Assembly: GCA_963669155.1 (NCBI GenBank)
Contig: CAVLGW020000022.1
Span: 61,001 to 125,000, forward strand
Source of the DNA: Arbacia lixula
Taxonomy: Eukaryota > Echinodermata > Echinoidea > Arbacioida > Arbaciidae
Length of the DNA stretch: 64,000 bases
Reading direction: 5' to 3'
This document shows positions 1-12,456 of this stretch, one piece after another (positions within the stretch are counted from its first letter, which is position 1; each line of letters begins with the position of its first letter). The translations under genes were made by a program, and so were the position numbers. The notes below the pieces were generated by a model. That model was not told the origin of the DNA. It did not search any database and saw nothing but the letters and a program-made list of their open reading frames with translations.

Positions 1-2222
1 AGATAAAAGTAATTAAATCCTCAACACCGCATGGATTAACATCTGATATGTTTTGGGATCTATGAATTTGTGAGAAAAAACACAGATCTTGCATACTTTT
101 TGAAATTTTTGTGTAGTTGTGACTGACACATCTCAATCAAACTGCCTTAAAATGTATGAATGTGAATATTTTCCAGAAAGCTGAATAAGATTCATTGTTG
201 CTATTACACTATGCAGCAAAATGTGCATAAATTTTCTTGAGTGTTACATTTGTGTAAAATCCATACAAAGTGCACTATCTATGATTTTGAGAGCAGGACA
301 GCAGTTAGCATGTTAACAACCCGTGGCAACTAATAACGTCATGACAAATATTACAAGATTTATTATTTTGGGCTACTTGTAACATTTCTACACTAATGAA
401 TGTCAAAATGAGGAGGTACATGTGGGCTATTTTATACAAAATTGTCTTATTGTGGAATGTGGAGTGAACTTTATATTGCTTTAAAAAATACTCATTTTTA
501 TTACCTATTGCTTTTCTTCCACAGATGATCTTGTTTGTGGTGCATCTACTTACTCTTGAGGTGGTATGCATTGCTCCTCCATACACACCAGCCCAAGATG
601 GAATTGGAAACCATGCTGACTGTATCCTTTTCTTTAGGAGAGAAACTTTCATTCATGTGATGTTTCCATTGAATTCAGTTCTGAACACTCCAATTTCAAT
701 ATATGCACTACCAGTACTTTGTATAATATGTTTTCATGGTAACGCATTCCAGTGCTTTTTGGAGGTTTGGTCCACTAGCTAGCAAAACCTGTAAGATATT
801 CTGAGTGCAATAGTAAATCAGGTGGATGTCATGAAAACAAGTTTTTGAACACAGTATGACAAGTGTTACTTGTAATTTCATTTTACATCACAGGAATGAG
901 TTTCCCTGATAAAACTACATTTGGAAGAAACAACAATTGCATTCATGTTTATTTTATGTCGACTTGGTTTTTCCTTAATCCGTTGCTCTTTCATACAGTA
1001 TATCAACTTGTAGCTGGATATTTTATTTCAGGCTATAGTATGTCTGTTATCTGTGCCTTTCTCCTTTACCGGCATGGTGTTTCAAGAAGGTATAGTGTAC
1101 ATTTATGTGATTATGCTTCCATCACAAAGTGCTAAAATGGCATTATTCATGGTTGTTTATGATATGTGACAGGAGAAATACCTGATAAATGAGGAGATTG
1201 TGAGTCCTATGGTTTAATGGTCACAGATCAACTTTAAATGAAAGAATTGCATGGATTACAGGATAACTTCACTCAAAACTAGTGCAATGATAAAATAAAG
1301 ATCAGGGAAATCTATGTTTATGTTTTGGAGCAACAAACTATTTATGCACAGTTTGATCCAAAAGGAATGTTTTATGGTGGGTGCTCTTGTGTGATTACTG
1401 TCTGTTAGTGCTAGCGCTCTACACTTAATGAACTGCTTGCCGTCAACCATTTGGGATTTTATAAACCTGAAAGATCTACGGGGGGGGGGGGGGGGGTGGC
1501 CCAGCAACAGACTGCACAATTATAGCAGATGACGGTTGAAGTTTGGTATTTTAGTACCTCCTAAAAGTTTTTAGAAGGCTTCTCAGCAAGCCAAATTTGA
1601 TTTTACGTTATATCAAATTGAAAAGAATTCTGCTCTCAAAAAATGTGATGAAGAAATATTCTTATTCGACTCAAAGTCAGTGTCCAGTCCTATCTTTGGG
1701 AAGGAAACACTTTTGAAATATGCTTATTTCTTTTCTTTTTACAAAATGCAAATGGAAAAGGGCTATCCTGACATTAAACATGATATTGTCTTCTATTTTC
1801 CATAATCCATAATCGCAAGTGTTTGCACTGAAGATTCGTCTGTGTGCATGTGTGTCATTGGTCATTGTAAGCACGTTTCAAAAGGTGGCCAAACAAAGAA
1901 TATAGGGATATCATCTTAGACATCTTACTGCACTTAAGGTGTAATATGCATTGAAAATTGTATAAAAAATAGAAAGTATTACAGACAAGACCTTGTGATG
2001 AAATAACATACCTTTGACCAATAAAACAAACAGATGTAAGCATGAATGATAGAATCATAGTTTAATGATAGAATCTTAGTTTAATGTTGTTAACATTGGC
2101 AGTGCTAACTTTGCTTCTGTAGAATTCTCCAAATATCAATTAACAGCAGATGAACCTTGCCTGCTTAATCTCAGATAAACCAAAATCAACTAAGCGATTG
2201 TACGCTTTCTTTTTTACTCCAG
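1..2222. other. Noncoding stretch, no gene supported
   Basis: I see no exon with family similarity here. Open frames are short, AT-rich and lack recognisable domains. The only structural feature is a poly-G run at 1480-1496. It probably represents intergenic or 5' intronic DNA of the small integrase-like exons that follow. Confidence 0.5.
1480..1496. repeat. Poly-G homopolymer (17 G)
   Basis: An uninterrupted run of G lies between aagatctac and tggcccagc. Length is likely unreliable in the assembly. It is one of several long G/C homopolymers in the window (20679-20701, 32905-32931, 37003-37022). Confidence 0.9.
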
Positions 2223-4318
2223 TGTTCATCAGGTGAAGCGTGTTTGCAGAAAACTTGGTCTTCGTCGTCGTCCTGAATCACTGGAAGCTGACATAGTCCG
2301 AGCTATTGCTGTAAGTTACCAAATTTGCTTAATTTTTTGTATTCTGTGACAGTAAATAGGTATATCCATCATTATAATACATTTCTGGGAGCAGAAGGCA
2401 TGTTAAAATTGGCAGGCAGGCAATTTTGATTATACTTTGTTCTGTACCTCATCTTACCGTTGTTCTCAGCCATATATGTGTATATGGTCTTCATTAAATT
2501 ATTGAAAGACATGATATGATTGTTAATGCTTGATCAGGTTATTCCTTCTATGTTTCATTGACAATGTGTTGTGGGTTTCCCCTTTGCCAGTTAGCCAACT
2601 GTTATGTCTTTTCAACAGATTGAACAAAGGAAAAAATAGTTCTATGGAATTCCTACTTCCCCTGAAATGGCTTGAAAGTGGCTATAGGATATATATTGCC
2701 CATAATATATTGCAACATTATAGATGCACGTTGGTAAGAATTTTCTTGCCACTATTGAAAATGTAAAAATGAAATTGAAAATATAGTTCGCACCAAACAA
2801 GACACAAAATAGATACACTGTATCATGGTATAAGATTTGGTCTTGATATGAATGGTGTCCATGAATGCATTGTATGAAGTGCACAATTCTCAGTGTAAGA
2901 GCAAGGTGAGCTTTGTTTTCTTCAATTGCATTGGCAAGCTAGAGCAAATACCTGAAGACAGAAGAGGTATGACATCATTCCCCCATCCATTATGAGTGCT
3001 TCAGGTACGTAATTGCACCCCACATAATGTAGAATGACTTGACAACACTGGCCAATTCTGCTGACACAATGACTAGCAAGATTATCAAAAAAATTGTGCT
3101 TATTTTGCGGTTATGGGCCACTTTGAATGGGAATGATCTGAAAGAATGAGTGTGTTTGCAATGCCCTTTGAGTGTTAATCTACTTTTGGCCAATATAATA
3201 ACAAAGGTTTGTCATCATGGGTAATTGTCCTTGTATATCCTTTTATGTGGTTTAACCAGGGATACTTTAGGAAGGAGGGACAACTCAAGCATAATATATT
3301 CAAACATCTGTAAGCGTGCGAATGAATGTCATAAGCATTCCACAATCACTGCAATGCTTTGATGTCCCATGCGCGGCACCGTCATTTTGCTGCCGTCAAC
3401 TTGGAAAGCAATATCTTTAATTCCCTTTTTTGTTTCTCGAAGCTGTGTTTCTTATCACATTTTTTTGTAATTTTCAAGAAAGTTAAGGGCAACACCACTT
3501 AAGATCCTGTATCGTTTTTCTTCTAAATAATTGTCAAATAATGCACAAACGGAGATATAAGATAATATTCTTACTTACTTACATAATTAACAACTTTCTT
3601 CACTTTCCGTAGATTTCCGGAAATGTCTAATTCAGTCATTATCAAATTATATATTAAGCTGTTAATTTTCATTAACAGAGTTTGCGTGAATTTGCGTGCA
3701 GCTCAGATATTTTACTAAAAAAAACTTTATTTTTGTTTGCTGATACCTTTTTTCCTCACAAAAGTATTGATGCAATCCAACAGAAGTGGACAAGCGAAAT
3801 AAGACTCTACATTTCTTTTGTTCTCTCTTAGAAACTGTTGCTAGGCAATCCTGTTCGTTATTGTTAAAACACATGAAAAACACACGCTGAGACCACATTA
3901 TTTTTTCGTCGGTGCCACGCATGGGCTCAAAGAAAGAATGTTGTTTTATATCCTCACATAACATTTCCCTGGTTTAACCATTAAATAAAATGGAATCATC
4001 TTCTTACTGTGCAAGATTCCATGTGAGAGTTCCATAGAATCAATGTAGAACTAGAATTCCTTTCTGTACATTTGTTTTATTCAGGAATCAATGAATTGTG
4101 TAGAATTTGGATCACACTTTTTGTACGTCTATGTCCTTCCAAAATGAAAAAAAAATATTCTTTAGATATTTGTATTTCTTTGAGTGTTAAAAAAGTTAAA
4201 TTTCTTTTTTTTTCTTTCGTCAACATATTCAGAAAGAGCTCAATGGAAGTGGATCATGCTGTGGATATCGTGCAATGTGGCAACGCCTAAGACGTGACCA
4301 TCATCTTAATGTAAAATG
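2223..4318 (+). CDS. Two exons of an integrase-core-like gene family (N-terminal part only)
   Basis: Exon 2223-2310 follows an acceptor ending ttactccag and ends at gtaagt. It reads ...VCRKLGLRRRPESLEADIV.... Exon 4233-4318 (acceptor ...atattcag, donor gtatgc) continues in phase 0 as KELNGSGSCCGYRAMWQRL.... The pairing of an LGLRRR motif with a following GYRAMW motif matches the N-terminal region of large uncharacterised fish and invertebrate proteins whose C-terminal half is an rve-type integrase core. In those proteins the domain is followed by a DDE catalytic region, but no such exon is visible before 4871. The second exon ends in phase 2, whereas the next recognisable exon at 4871 needs phase 1, so the two are not one gene by simple joining. 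It may be a truncated copy or a gene interrupted by the ROCO sequence. Family assignment rests on recalled motifs. Confidence 0.55.
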
Positions 4319-4596
4319 GTATGCTTTCAAAGTATGATTTTGAGCCATTGAGGTACATGTCAGCCATTACTTAATGGTATACGTGCACAAATAACTTTGC
4401 ATCACATTATATTTCTCTACAGTAATATTTATAGTATGATTGGGAAAAAAGAATGCCATGGGGCATGTTTCTGCAGAAACATGACAGTGACACCTCATTT
4501 ACTACATATTCGAGAATCACATCAGTGCTTACTATCAGATTTAGAACTCAGGTTAGAGTTGTCATCGTGTCGAGAAACGTGCCCGTAGGTCATTTT

Positions 4597-4790
4597 TTTG
4601 TACTCTGCTGCTGAAAGTTCAGTGCATACTGCCATTGTTTTCTGCTCATCACCTGCTTTAGCCTGCTTAATGCATACGGGAGCATCAGCAGAGTTTAAGT
4701 CACACAAAATGCAGTACTGTGAAAAACAAAATTTGAATTGAGAGGAACTTTCAGCAGCGAAGCACAATAAACATGACTGCGGCATGATCG
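4597..4790. repeat. Short inverted-repeat element (MITE-like)
   Basis: The left arm gctgctgaaagttcagtgc near 4607 faces a right arm gaactttcagcagcgaagc near 4745. The same signature (gaactttca followed by a gcrgagcac block) recurs near 22965 and 28657, so this is a dispersed family. No coding capacity. Confidence 0.45.
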
Positions 4791-5512
4791 TTGTTGACAT
4801 CCATTGAGGTGAAAGTATTTTGATCCTCATTCCCATCAGGCATTTGAATCACATGACCTGTCGCTGTCAGTGGAAGAGCGGACCTATTACGTGCCTTCAC
4901 AGATCCAGCCCTCGACGGACCAAGAGGACCCCATGGCTGAAACCGTCGTACCATTTGCCTTCTACATCACCTTCAATGGTTTCCTGACGGGTCAGTACCA
5001 TGCATTGTCTGAGACCGATCTTGGTTCTTGTACATCACTCTACATAGATAGGCTTTAACCCTCTCAGTAACATGGGTGCATAGAATAGGTATTTAATTCC
5101 ACATTACTAAATTCTCCCTATCGCATGTAGCCGATATCAAGCGATTTCACTCGCAATACCAATATCTGATCAATTGCTCGTGGGACGTATACTTCCGGTA
5201 TGAGTTTGGTACGTATTGAATTCACGCAATAACACACAGAATCTGTAATTTCGCCCCTCATTAACCTCGTAATATTAAAATGGAAGGGTTGTTAAATGGA
5301 TGAAGGACTTGAAAAAAATACCACCATACCAACATTGATTGTAGATGGACTAATGAAACAATGAGAAGACACAAGCAAAACGAGGGCTATAGAATGTTCG
5401 TGAACCTGAAATTCATATCCCAAGAATTAAAGGTAAAAAAATTAGAGCGCCACACGCGTTCCGATTTGGAGAGCTGTATGTGATAGGGAGAATTGAATAA
5501 TCCAATTTTAAC

Positions 5513-5890
5513 CGATTTCGATAAGCTGGCTAGATTGGAAGTCAAAGTACATGAAGTAGAGGTCAGTGGTCAATGAACTTTGCCAAACTTATTGATTTAT
5601 TCAGTCCTTTTTAAAAAAAGGGTAGTCCCATCAGTGAGCTTGCCTTGTTCTCCCTGTAAACCAAAATGGCAACAAAGATCAACTGATGTAAAAGACAACA
5701 AAAGGAGAAGGAGGACTGATAGCAAAACCATACTTTTGCCAATTTCTAGAAATTGAGTGGTTTCATTCCAACTTTGAATTCAATTTTGATCCAAACCTAT
5801 TATTTTTTTGAGCATAGAAAAGATCTTCAATTTCAACCAGATAAATTAAGCTAACAAAGAAGCGGAGGCATTTGCACTAGTTTTAAATTG
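5513..5890 (+). repeat. Truncated copy of the TCCG/DR1 repeat family (3' end)
   Basis: The segment aligns by eye with the end of the full copy at 8054-9256: ggctagattggaagtcaaag, gtcaatgaactttgccaaac, and the terminal gaagcggaggcat. It lies in intron 1 of the ROCO gene and lacks the TCCG head. Confidence 0.7.
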
Positions 5891-6925
5891 CAAAAGTGCC
5901 ATTCTGTCTTTCTATGTCGGCATTGATTCTTTGAACAGCTGTGATATGACCAAAGTGATGCATTTCTCATCACTTAACGCAATGTGTGTTTCTCCTGCAG
6001 AGAGTCTCTTCCACTCCATCGTGACGCGCGCTGTGCGGTGGAGCCAGATAGAGGGCGACATAGAGGCGAGACTGTTTTACAGACAGGCAAGGTTCTATGC
6101 CAACGCCGAGCATGGAGATGGCCGCTGCAAGGCTGCCTAGGATCAAGGTAAGACCTCTGAGTTGTATGTTAACCTTCAACATCTTTGCCCAGTCTAATAA
6201 AGAGTTTTGATTAATAGCAGTTCATTTTATTCTATTCATTTTAAAGAAAGATATATTCATCGACAAACAACATTTCATAATACCACAAAACATGAATAGA
6301 TATAACAAATATTAATAAAAACACAAATCCAACAAATTGAGCAGTAAGCCTTATAAATGCTGACCCCAAAAGTAAGGATTAAAGAGGCGTAAGATGTATT
6401 GATCTGAATCGATTGCAAGTCTAATCCCTGTCAATGATCTAGTGTTACAATTGATACCAATCACCAGTCAAGTTGCAATCAATCAGTTCTTTTTATTTTT
6501 TATATTTATATTTTTTATTGAAAATCAACACAAATCACATCAGTTCTTTGTAAGGCAGAGCCCTTATTTTGAAGTGGGATCTGTTTAGAAGCAATGGAGT
6601 TGTAGTTGCTAGAGCAGTTTTCATTGTATCCCCTTTCTTAACCCCCTGGAGTGGTCTATATGTAGGTGTCAATGTAATGTTAAAGATGTGCTCCTCGTGT
6701 TTTCTTTTGGCAGATCAACATCTTACAGGTGGTCAGCAGCGAGGACAAGAAAGAGGCAGAGAAGAAAGACAGGTCCTGCAGAGAGGCTTGTGCCAAGGTA
6801 CAGACCAAGTTACATGATAACTTCCCAATTAGCTGTTGCCATAGAAACGGCCAGTTATTGGAGCTGTATGTGTAAAGTATCACTAATTTGAAGCCCCCTT
6901 TTTTTGTTGTTTGTATGCATTTGTA

Positions 6926-7318
6926 TTGTTAACATTACCATTCATGAAACAAGTCTCTGAAAGTTCTAAATGTTCTTTGTATTATTTTGTGTCATTTCCT
7001 AGACAGTAGTCTGTAGGATATTTTGCTCTCTGTACTCTTTGGCATACAGGCCAACCATACTGAACTTGGAGTAATTATTACATTTTTTTCTAATCCAACT
7101 GATAATAAATTTATTGTTTTTTTCCATGAAATGCAATGCAAAAGTATACAACAATTTATTAGTAATCTAATTTTTTGTCTTCCTGTTCATATGTTTTTTT
7201 ATTGTTAACATTAACATTCATGAAACAAGTATTTGAAAGTACCAAAGTGATAATAAATTCATCCTCTTTTCCATGAAATGCGGTGCAAAAGTATACAAAA
7301 AGTTATTAGTATCTGAAT
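6926..7318 (+). repeat. Imperfect direct duplication in ROCO intron 3
   Basis: A block beginning attgttaacattaccattca and containing ccatgaaatgcaatgcaaaa (6926-7172) is followed by a second, internally shortened copy from 7201, containing ccatgaaatgcggtgcaaaa. The duplication explains the several short AT-rich frames here. Confidence 0.6.
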
Positions 7319-8053
7319 TCCTGCATGTAACATTTGGCAGATGTGCATAGGGTTTGGATGGTTGAACATATAAAGTACTGTATATGCTATATATTCAGCG
7401 AGTATGATTTCTTGTGACTTAGCGACAATTTCGCGAGTGGTTAGACCGTGGATCGTGGAGTACGGAGTAATATTAGTACATGTGTGCATGTCGTATTCAT
7501 GTCGGGATCAAAGTTAATAAACTTTACGTGGTGTTAAATTCACGAATAGCACCTGACTCAAGAAATTCACAAAAATTAAAAACCGTGAAATATATGGAGT
7601 ATACAATATTTAGTGAGGATCAATGTCTACTTGTTCCCAGGTGAGGCATTTCCTGGACAGCAGCCTGTACGACCTGCGGCAGCTGAGCATGCGGAGGATC
7701 AGCTACCAGTTCTCGGTGGCCTGCCCCTGTAGCAAGGTGTGCTGCCCCTGTAGCAAGGTGTGCTTGGCCCACAGCCAGTCAGCCTGCGGCCAGGAGGCCT
7801 GCCTACACTTCCTGAGTCTGGACCAATGCCTGGCAAACAAGGTGCTCCTGTGCGAGTCCCGGCAGGTGCGTATCAAGGCCTCTCAGCAGCGGTTCCCATC
7901 GGAGAGGGCGAAAGTTCCCTGTAAGTGGCGCTTAATTTCTAAACGCAATGAGAAAAAGTCATTGTTTGCAGCTCAACAAGTCTGTAGAGAAAACTTTCTT
8001 TGACTGTTTCCATGAAATATATAATGTCACCATTTTGAGCTAGTACATCTTTT

Positions 8054-9256
8054 TATGCCTCGGCCATGTAGTGGCCTTATGTTTTCGGGTTGTCCGTCCG
8101 TCCATCCGTCCGTCCGTCCGTCTGTCCGTCTGTCCGTAAGTCCGTCCGTCTGTCTGTAAGTCTGTCCGTCCGTCTGTCCGTAAGTCCGTCCGTCCGTCCC
8201 GAATCCGTTTAGGCAATATCTTGAGAACTGCTGAGCAGATTTGCTTCAAACTTGGTACATGTATGTATTGCATGAAACTAATGAAGTGTGTAAAATTGGG
8301 GTCAAATCTGATTGATGTCAAAGGTCAAAGGTCAATGAACTTTGTAAAAATTGCCCCGAAACGATCTTTTCCACAATAAATCCAAATCCAAGGATGCAAT
8401 TCTCATTAAACATGGTAGAAAGATAGATCACTACTTGGGGATAGACTGGTGACATTTTTGGTAAAATTCCTGAAAGGTCAGAGGTCAAAGGTCAATGAAA
8501 TTTGTGAAAATTTCCCAAAAATTGACCTTTTTCACAATAAATCCAAATCCAAGGATGCAATTCTCATTGAACATTATACAAAGATAGATCACTACTTGGG
8601 GATAGACTGGTGACATTTTTGGTAAAATTCCTGAAAGTTCAGAGGTCAAAGGTCAATGAACTTTGCCAAAATTGGCTAGAAATTGCCCCCAAATTGATAA
8701 TTTTCAAAATATATCCAAATCCAATGGAGCAATACCAACCAAACATGGTGCAAAGATTGATCACTACTAGACTGGTGATATTTTGGGTGAAATTTCGCAA
8801 AGGTCAGGGACCAAAGGTCAATGAACTTTGCCAAAATTGGCTAAAAATTGCCCCCAAATAGATATTTTTCACATTGAATCCAATACTAATGATTTAATTC
8901 TAACCAAACATAGTACATAGATTTATCACTTCATGGAGGTAGACTGATGAAGTTTGTGTAAAATTCCTGAAAGATCAAAGATCAATGAACTTCACCCAAA
9001 ATTGGCTAATTTTAAACAAATTTGATACAAGGATGAATTTAGACAGACTGGTTAGATTGGAAGTCAAAGAAGTAAGAGGTCAAAAGTCAATGAACATTGC
9101 CAAACTTGGCTTAACTTGAAAAAAAAAACAGAATGTGATATTTTCATTTCAAATAGGAGCAATGGAACATTGCCCACCAAACATACACATTTTCTGAAAA
9201 TAGCAAAGAGGCGGAGGCATATTTATCGACTGCGTGGCAGTTGAATTGCTCTAGTT
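8054..9256 (+). mobile_element. TCCG-headed repeat element with internal monomers carrying DR1 sites
   Basis: The element starts atgcctcggccatgtagtgg, passes through a (TCCG)n / (TCTG)n tract (about 8092-8200), and then consists of roughly 155-bp imperfect tandem monomers with caataaatccaaatccaagg and gaggtcaaaggtcaatgaac. It ends gcggaggcatatttatcgac ... gaattgctctagtt. Another near full copy is at 34552-35567, a short derivative at 12457-12895 and a 3' fragment at 5513-5890. The ends (atgcctccg / cggaggcat) form a short inverted repeat. No protein is encoded, so it is non-autonomous. Similar TCCG-type repeats are common in marine invertebrate genomes (established knowledge, class uncertain). 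Confidence 0.75.
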
Positions 9257-9410
9257 AATCAAACTTTCACTTATATGTTTCTTTCATGTATCTGCTTATA
9301 TAGAAACAAACATAATTTCAGGGTGAACTATCCCTTTAATGTGCCAGATAAACTCTAGCATTATGGGAATAAAGTGCTGATGTGGCATACGTCATACCCA
9401 TCGTTATGCT

Positions 9411-9600
9411 AACTTCTGGTTCTCAACAACATCTTTCAAGTGAGAGTATCACTGGTCCGAGATTGTGTAGTGCGCTAATGTCAGGCACTCACGCTGAGAG
9501 TCCCCGCTATGGTCACTGCTGTTCACTCTACCCTCATAGATTAGAACCAGTTGTCTTGACAACTTGATTCTATGAGGCCACACTTCGATACTCTATTCTG
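9411..9600. repeat. MITE-like palindromic repeat (family with gaaccagttgtcttgacaac)
   Basis: Contains the block agaaccagttgtcttgacaa near 9542, next to catagattag and a distal gatactctattctg. The same block occurs at 16867 (same strand) and in inverse form at 46840, each time flanked by a sequence like tatagagtaccgaagtg. Three copies define a dispersed family. Confidence 0.5.
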
Positions 9601-11208
9601 TGCATACCTTGTGAATAAGCTCACATATTGCACTCAAAGATTTGAAATTATATCAAACAAATAAATGATTCAAAGGCAGCATGTTTGAAAGTGACAAATC
9701 AATTTGTGGTTTTTCTTCTTGACCCTTGCTAGAGTGAATATCTGAAAACAAACTGAAAGTTTGACTCAAATATTGACTTAGTACCCTATGATTCATAACT
9801 GTGATTGGCCTATCAATTGCCTCAGTTTTTGACTTAAGCAAGTTTCCAGAATACCAACTGAGCTAAGGCAGAATTAGACGAAAATTTCTTTTAGTTTTTC
9901 TGTTTTAATTTACATGATTTGTCATGGTCTGAAATATTTATCATTGCTAATGCTTCTTTTGGAAATTTACTGATGTACCAATGGTATGTTTTGCATGTTC
10001 TTATATCAAATATTTTTAAGGTCTGTAAATCAACTTAAACTTGAACTTAAACTTATTTTCTACAGAGGGATGGGCTCCTAATTAGGCTTATACCTAAAGA
10101 TTTCTTTAATATTATTTATGGTACAGTGTACTATGTAAAATGTTCACAATGTTCTGTATCATGTACCTTCTGACGTCCACTTTTTCAATATTTTCTTTAT
10201 GTACATATTGAATAAAATGAATTTGAATTTGAGACTTGTTCTGCTTGTTCAGGTGTTCCTTTGCTGCACCATGAGTACATCATGTCGGAGACCTGCAACC
10301 GAGAGGTCAGCCTGGCAGATCAACTCAAGAAGCCCTTCATCCCAATGATCTTCAAGCCGGTCCCCTAGCCCCCGCCCAGCGGTCTGGCCCTCATTGCCTC
10401 ACAACTCATCTGCGTGACCTTCATCTGGGTTGGGGGGTCGGGGGTCAAGGCAGACCTACACATGAAGTACCAGGACGTGGTGACCCAGATGGTGCGCTAC
10501 ATGCACCCGCTGCGGCCGGGGCCGGTGGTCAGGCTGGACAGCTCCTCGGCAAAGATCATCTCCCTGCAGAGCCCGCGGGAGGACGCCCACACAACCCTTC
10601 AATCTCACGAAGCTTCAATCACAATACAATCATATAGTGGTAATTGAATATCTTCTTAGGGGGCCTGAATCTGATTTCCTTTTAGAAGGGGTCAATTCAT
10701 CCCTATGTCTCTCTAAAATACCATGTGGTGTTTTAGTAAAATTGCTAATAAAACGGGTTAAATATCTATTTAAGTTTGTGTCAATTTGCATAACCTCTCC
10801 TCAGTGTTGATAGCTGAGAAGTCATTATACGCTTGAAATTTCACATTGAATTCTCATGACCAGTTAAACCTTTCAGGGCAACACAATCCTGTTTAATACA
10901 GATATTGTGCAATGTTCACCTCGAGGTCACACTTTCGGTGGGATTGCTTGAAAGCATCCTTACAGCAGTGTCACACACATCCATTTTTTGGCTGATTTGA
11001 CATTTGAAAACTTGTGCAGATATACGCAGTCAGGTTGGTTTTAAAGTTTCATATTGAATGCGTAAGACCTTGATTTTAGAGGCTATGTGGAACATGTTTG
11101 GTTGCAGCTAGACCTTCATGTTATCAAATGTGGTTGTCAAGCCAATTTTATTAGTCATGCGTTATGATTGCCAGTCTCCGAATGACATGCAGTTTAAATC
11201 GGTACTCT

Positions 11209-11430
11209 TTGTGATATTACACTTTGTGTACTTACAGATGTGATATTACACTCAAGTAGTGTAAATGTGATGTTACACTATTAATATCAATGTAATATTA
11301 CACTCATAATGTAAATGTAATAGTAAATGTAATATCACACTCTGTAAGTGTGTGAATGTGATATTACACTCTTGAGTAGTGTGAATGTGATGTTACACTC
11401 TTGAGTAGTCTTAATGTGATGTTGCACTCT
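11209..11430. repeat. AT-rich minisatellite built on a gtgatattacactc motif
   Basis: About eight imperfect copies of aatgtgatattacactc alternating with agtagtgt. The motif is partly self-complementary (gtgtaatat / atattacac), so the array can fold into hairpins. No coding content. Confidence 0.75.
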
Positions 11431-12456
11431 TGACATGTAACTCTTTAAGTGATCACTTATGAAATACATGTATTTGACCAAATAACATTTAAATTGGTAC
11501 AATGATAATGTATATCATGGATGTTTATAAGCAAATGGATAAACATCGCTTTGAACAAGGTTTAATGCCGCCACTTAATATTCATGACTAGCAGCTGCTC
11601 TCAACAATATGATGCATGCGCGATTGCGTCACGTTCACCTGGATTTCATAATAGGTCATACGCATTCCTATACATGCATACATTTCAGCTTTCAGTGCTG
11701 AACTTTAAATTTTGTCACTGAGTGCTTCTTAAGTACTTAAAAAGGACGAGCAAATATGAAATTTGATACGTTTTGAGATGGAAATACTAGCTTGGCCGCG
11801 TTTTTCATGTTACTTGTCCAAAAGGAAAATATCTGAAAGTAATGTTTCATGCATTTTGTAAGCAGGTATGATGCAGAACATTGTGAAATTGAGACTTTTA
11901 TACTGCAACTTGATACATGTATCACGTTTACAGCCTTTTTGCCATATTTTAACACTATTCCTCGATTGAATCTTTACTGATGCATCGTAGGTATTACATG
12001 TCACAACTGCGCAAGCATATGGGGTGAGGATATTTCCCCAAATTCTTCTGCGCATCCGATTTTGTTTATACGTCAAAAGCAGGCAAAATTCATCCAGAGA
12101 ATCGGCAGCATTGAACATCGAGATCAAAGAGAAAATCTTTGTGAAGGATTCTTTGTGACTAGAAAGAGAGTACAATGAATCTGCATTAATTAAACGCTGA
12201 TGTTTATCCATGTTTAAAACATCCTTGTGTATATGTACATGTACATGTATACACATATGCATGATGGCATTAAGTTTGAGCCCAGCCCGATGCGTAGATC
12301 CTGGGACAAGGTGTTTTATTCATCCTTGTCCCTCTCAACCCAGGTATAGTACATGAGTACGGCTGCTCGGCTAAAGCCAGTCTCATAGTAAAGCATTTCA
12401 AGTGGTACTTCATGCTAGAGAAGCTATATTGAAGTCTTTTTTATGATAGATCTTTT

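Larger units (their letters stand above)
4871..10647 (+). pseudogene. ROCO-family COR / TIR-like gene, 3' part, broken
   Basis: Exons: 4871-4990, 6001-6147, 6714-6797, 7641-7920 and 10253-10647. Exons 1-2 read ...VPFAFYITFNGFLT then ESLFHSIVTRAVRWSQ..., typical of the COR domain that follows a Roc GTPase (ROCO/MFHAS1-like proteins). Exon 4 is Cys-rich and contains a 21-bp direct duplication (CPCSKVC twice, near 7722-7763). Exon 5 starts with a HEYIMSETCNREVSLADQL motif and KKPFIPMIF, the second half of a TIR domain. Two lesions are seen. In exon 2 the frame gives a stop at 6138-6140, while the +1 frame gives EMAAARLPRIK, which joins correctly to exon 3, so a single-base frameshift lies near 6105-6118. 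In exon 5 a TAG at 10366-10368 stands where this TIR class has Trp (P-W-P-P). The Roc domain and the first TIR half are not found. An AATAAA lies at 10747, about 100 nt past the last stop. It is a pseudogene, a null allele or a sequence with two errors. Confidence 0.68.

Noticed and set aside
525..782. Open frame after an acceptor-like cttccacag
   Set aside because: No domain similarity and no donor that gives a convincing exon; antisense frame is equally open.
11810..12262. 150-codon minus-strand open frame
   Set aside because: No recognisable domain, low-complexity start (HMCIHVHVHIH) from a tacatg repeat, no splice or family support.
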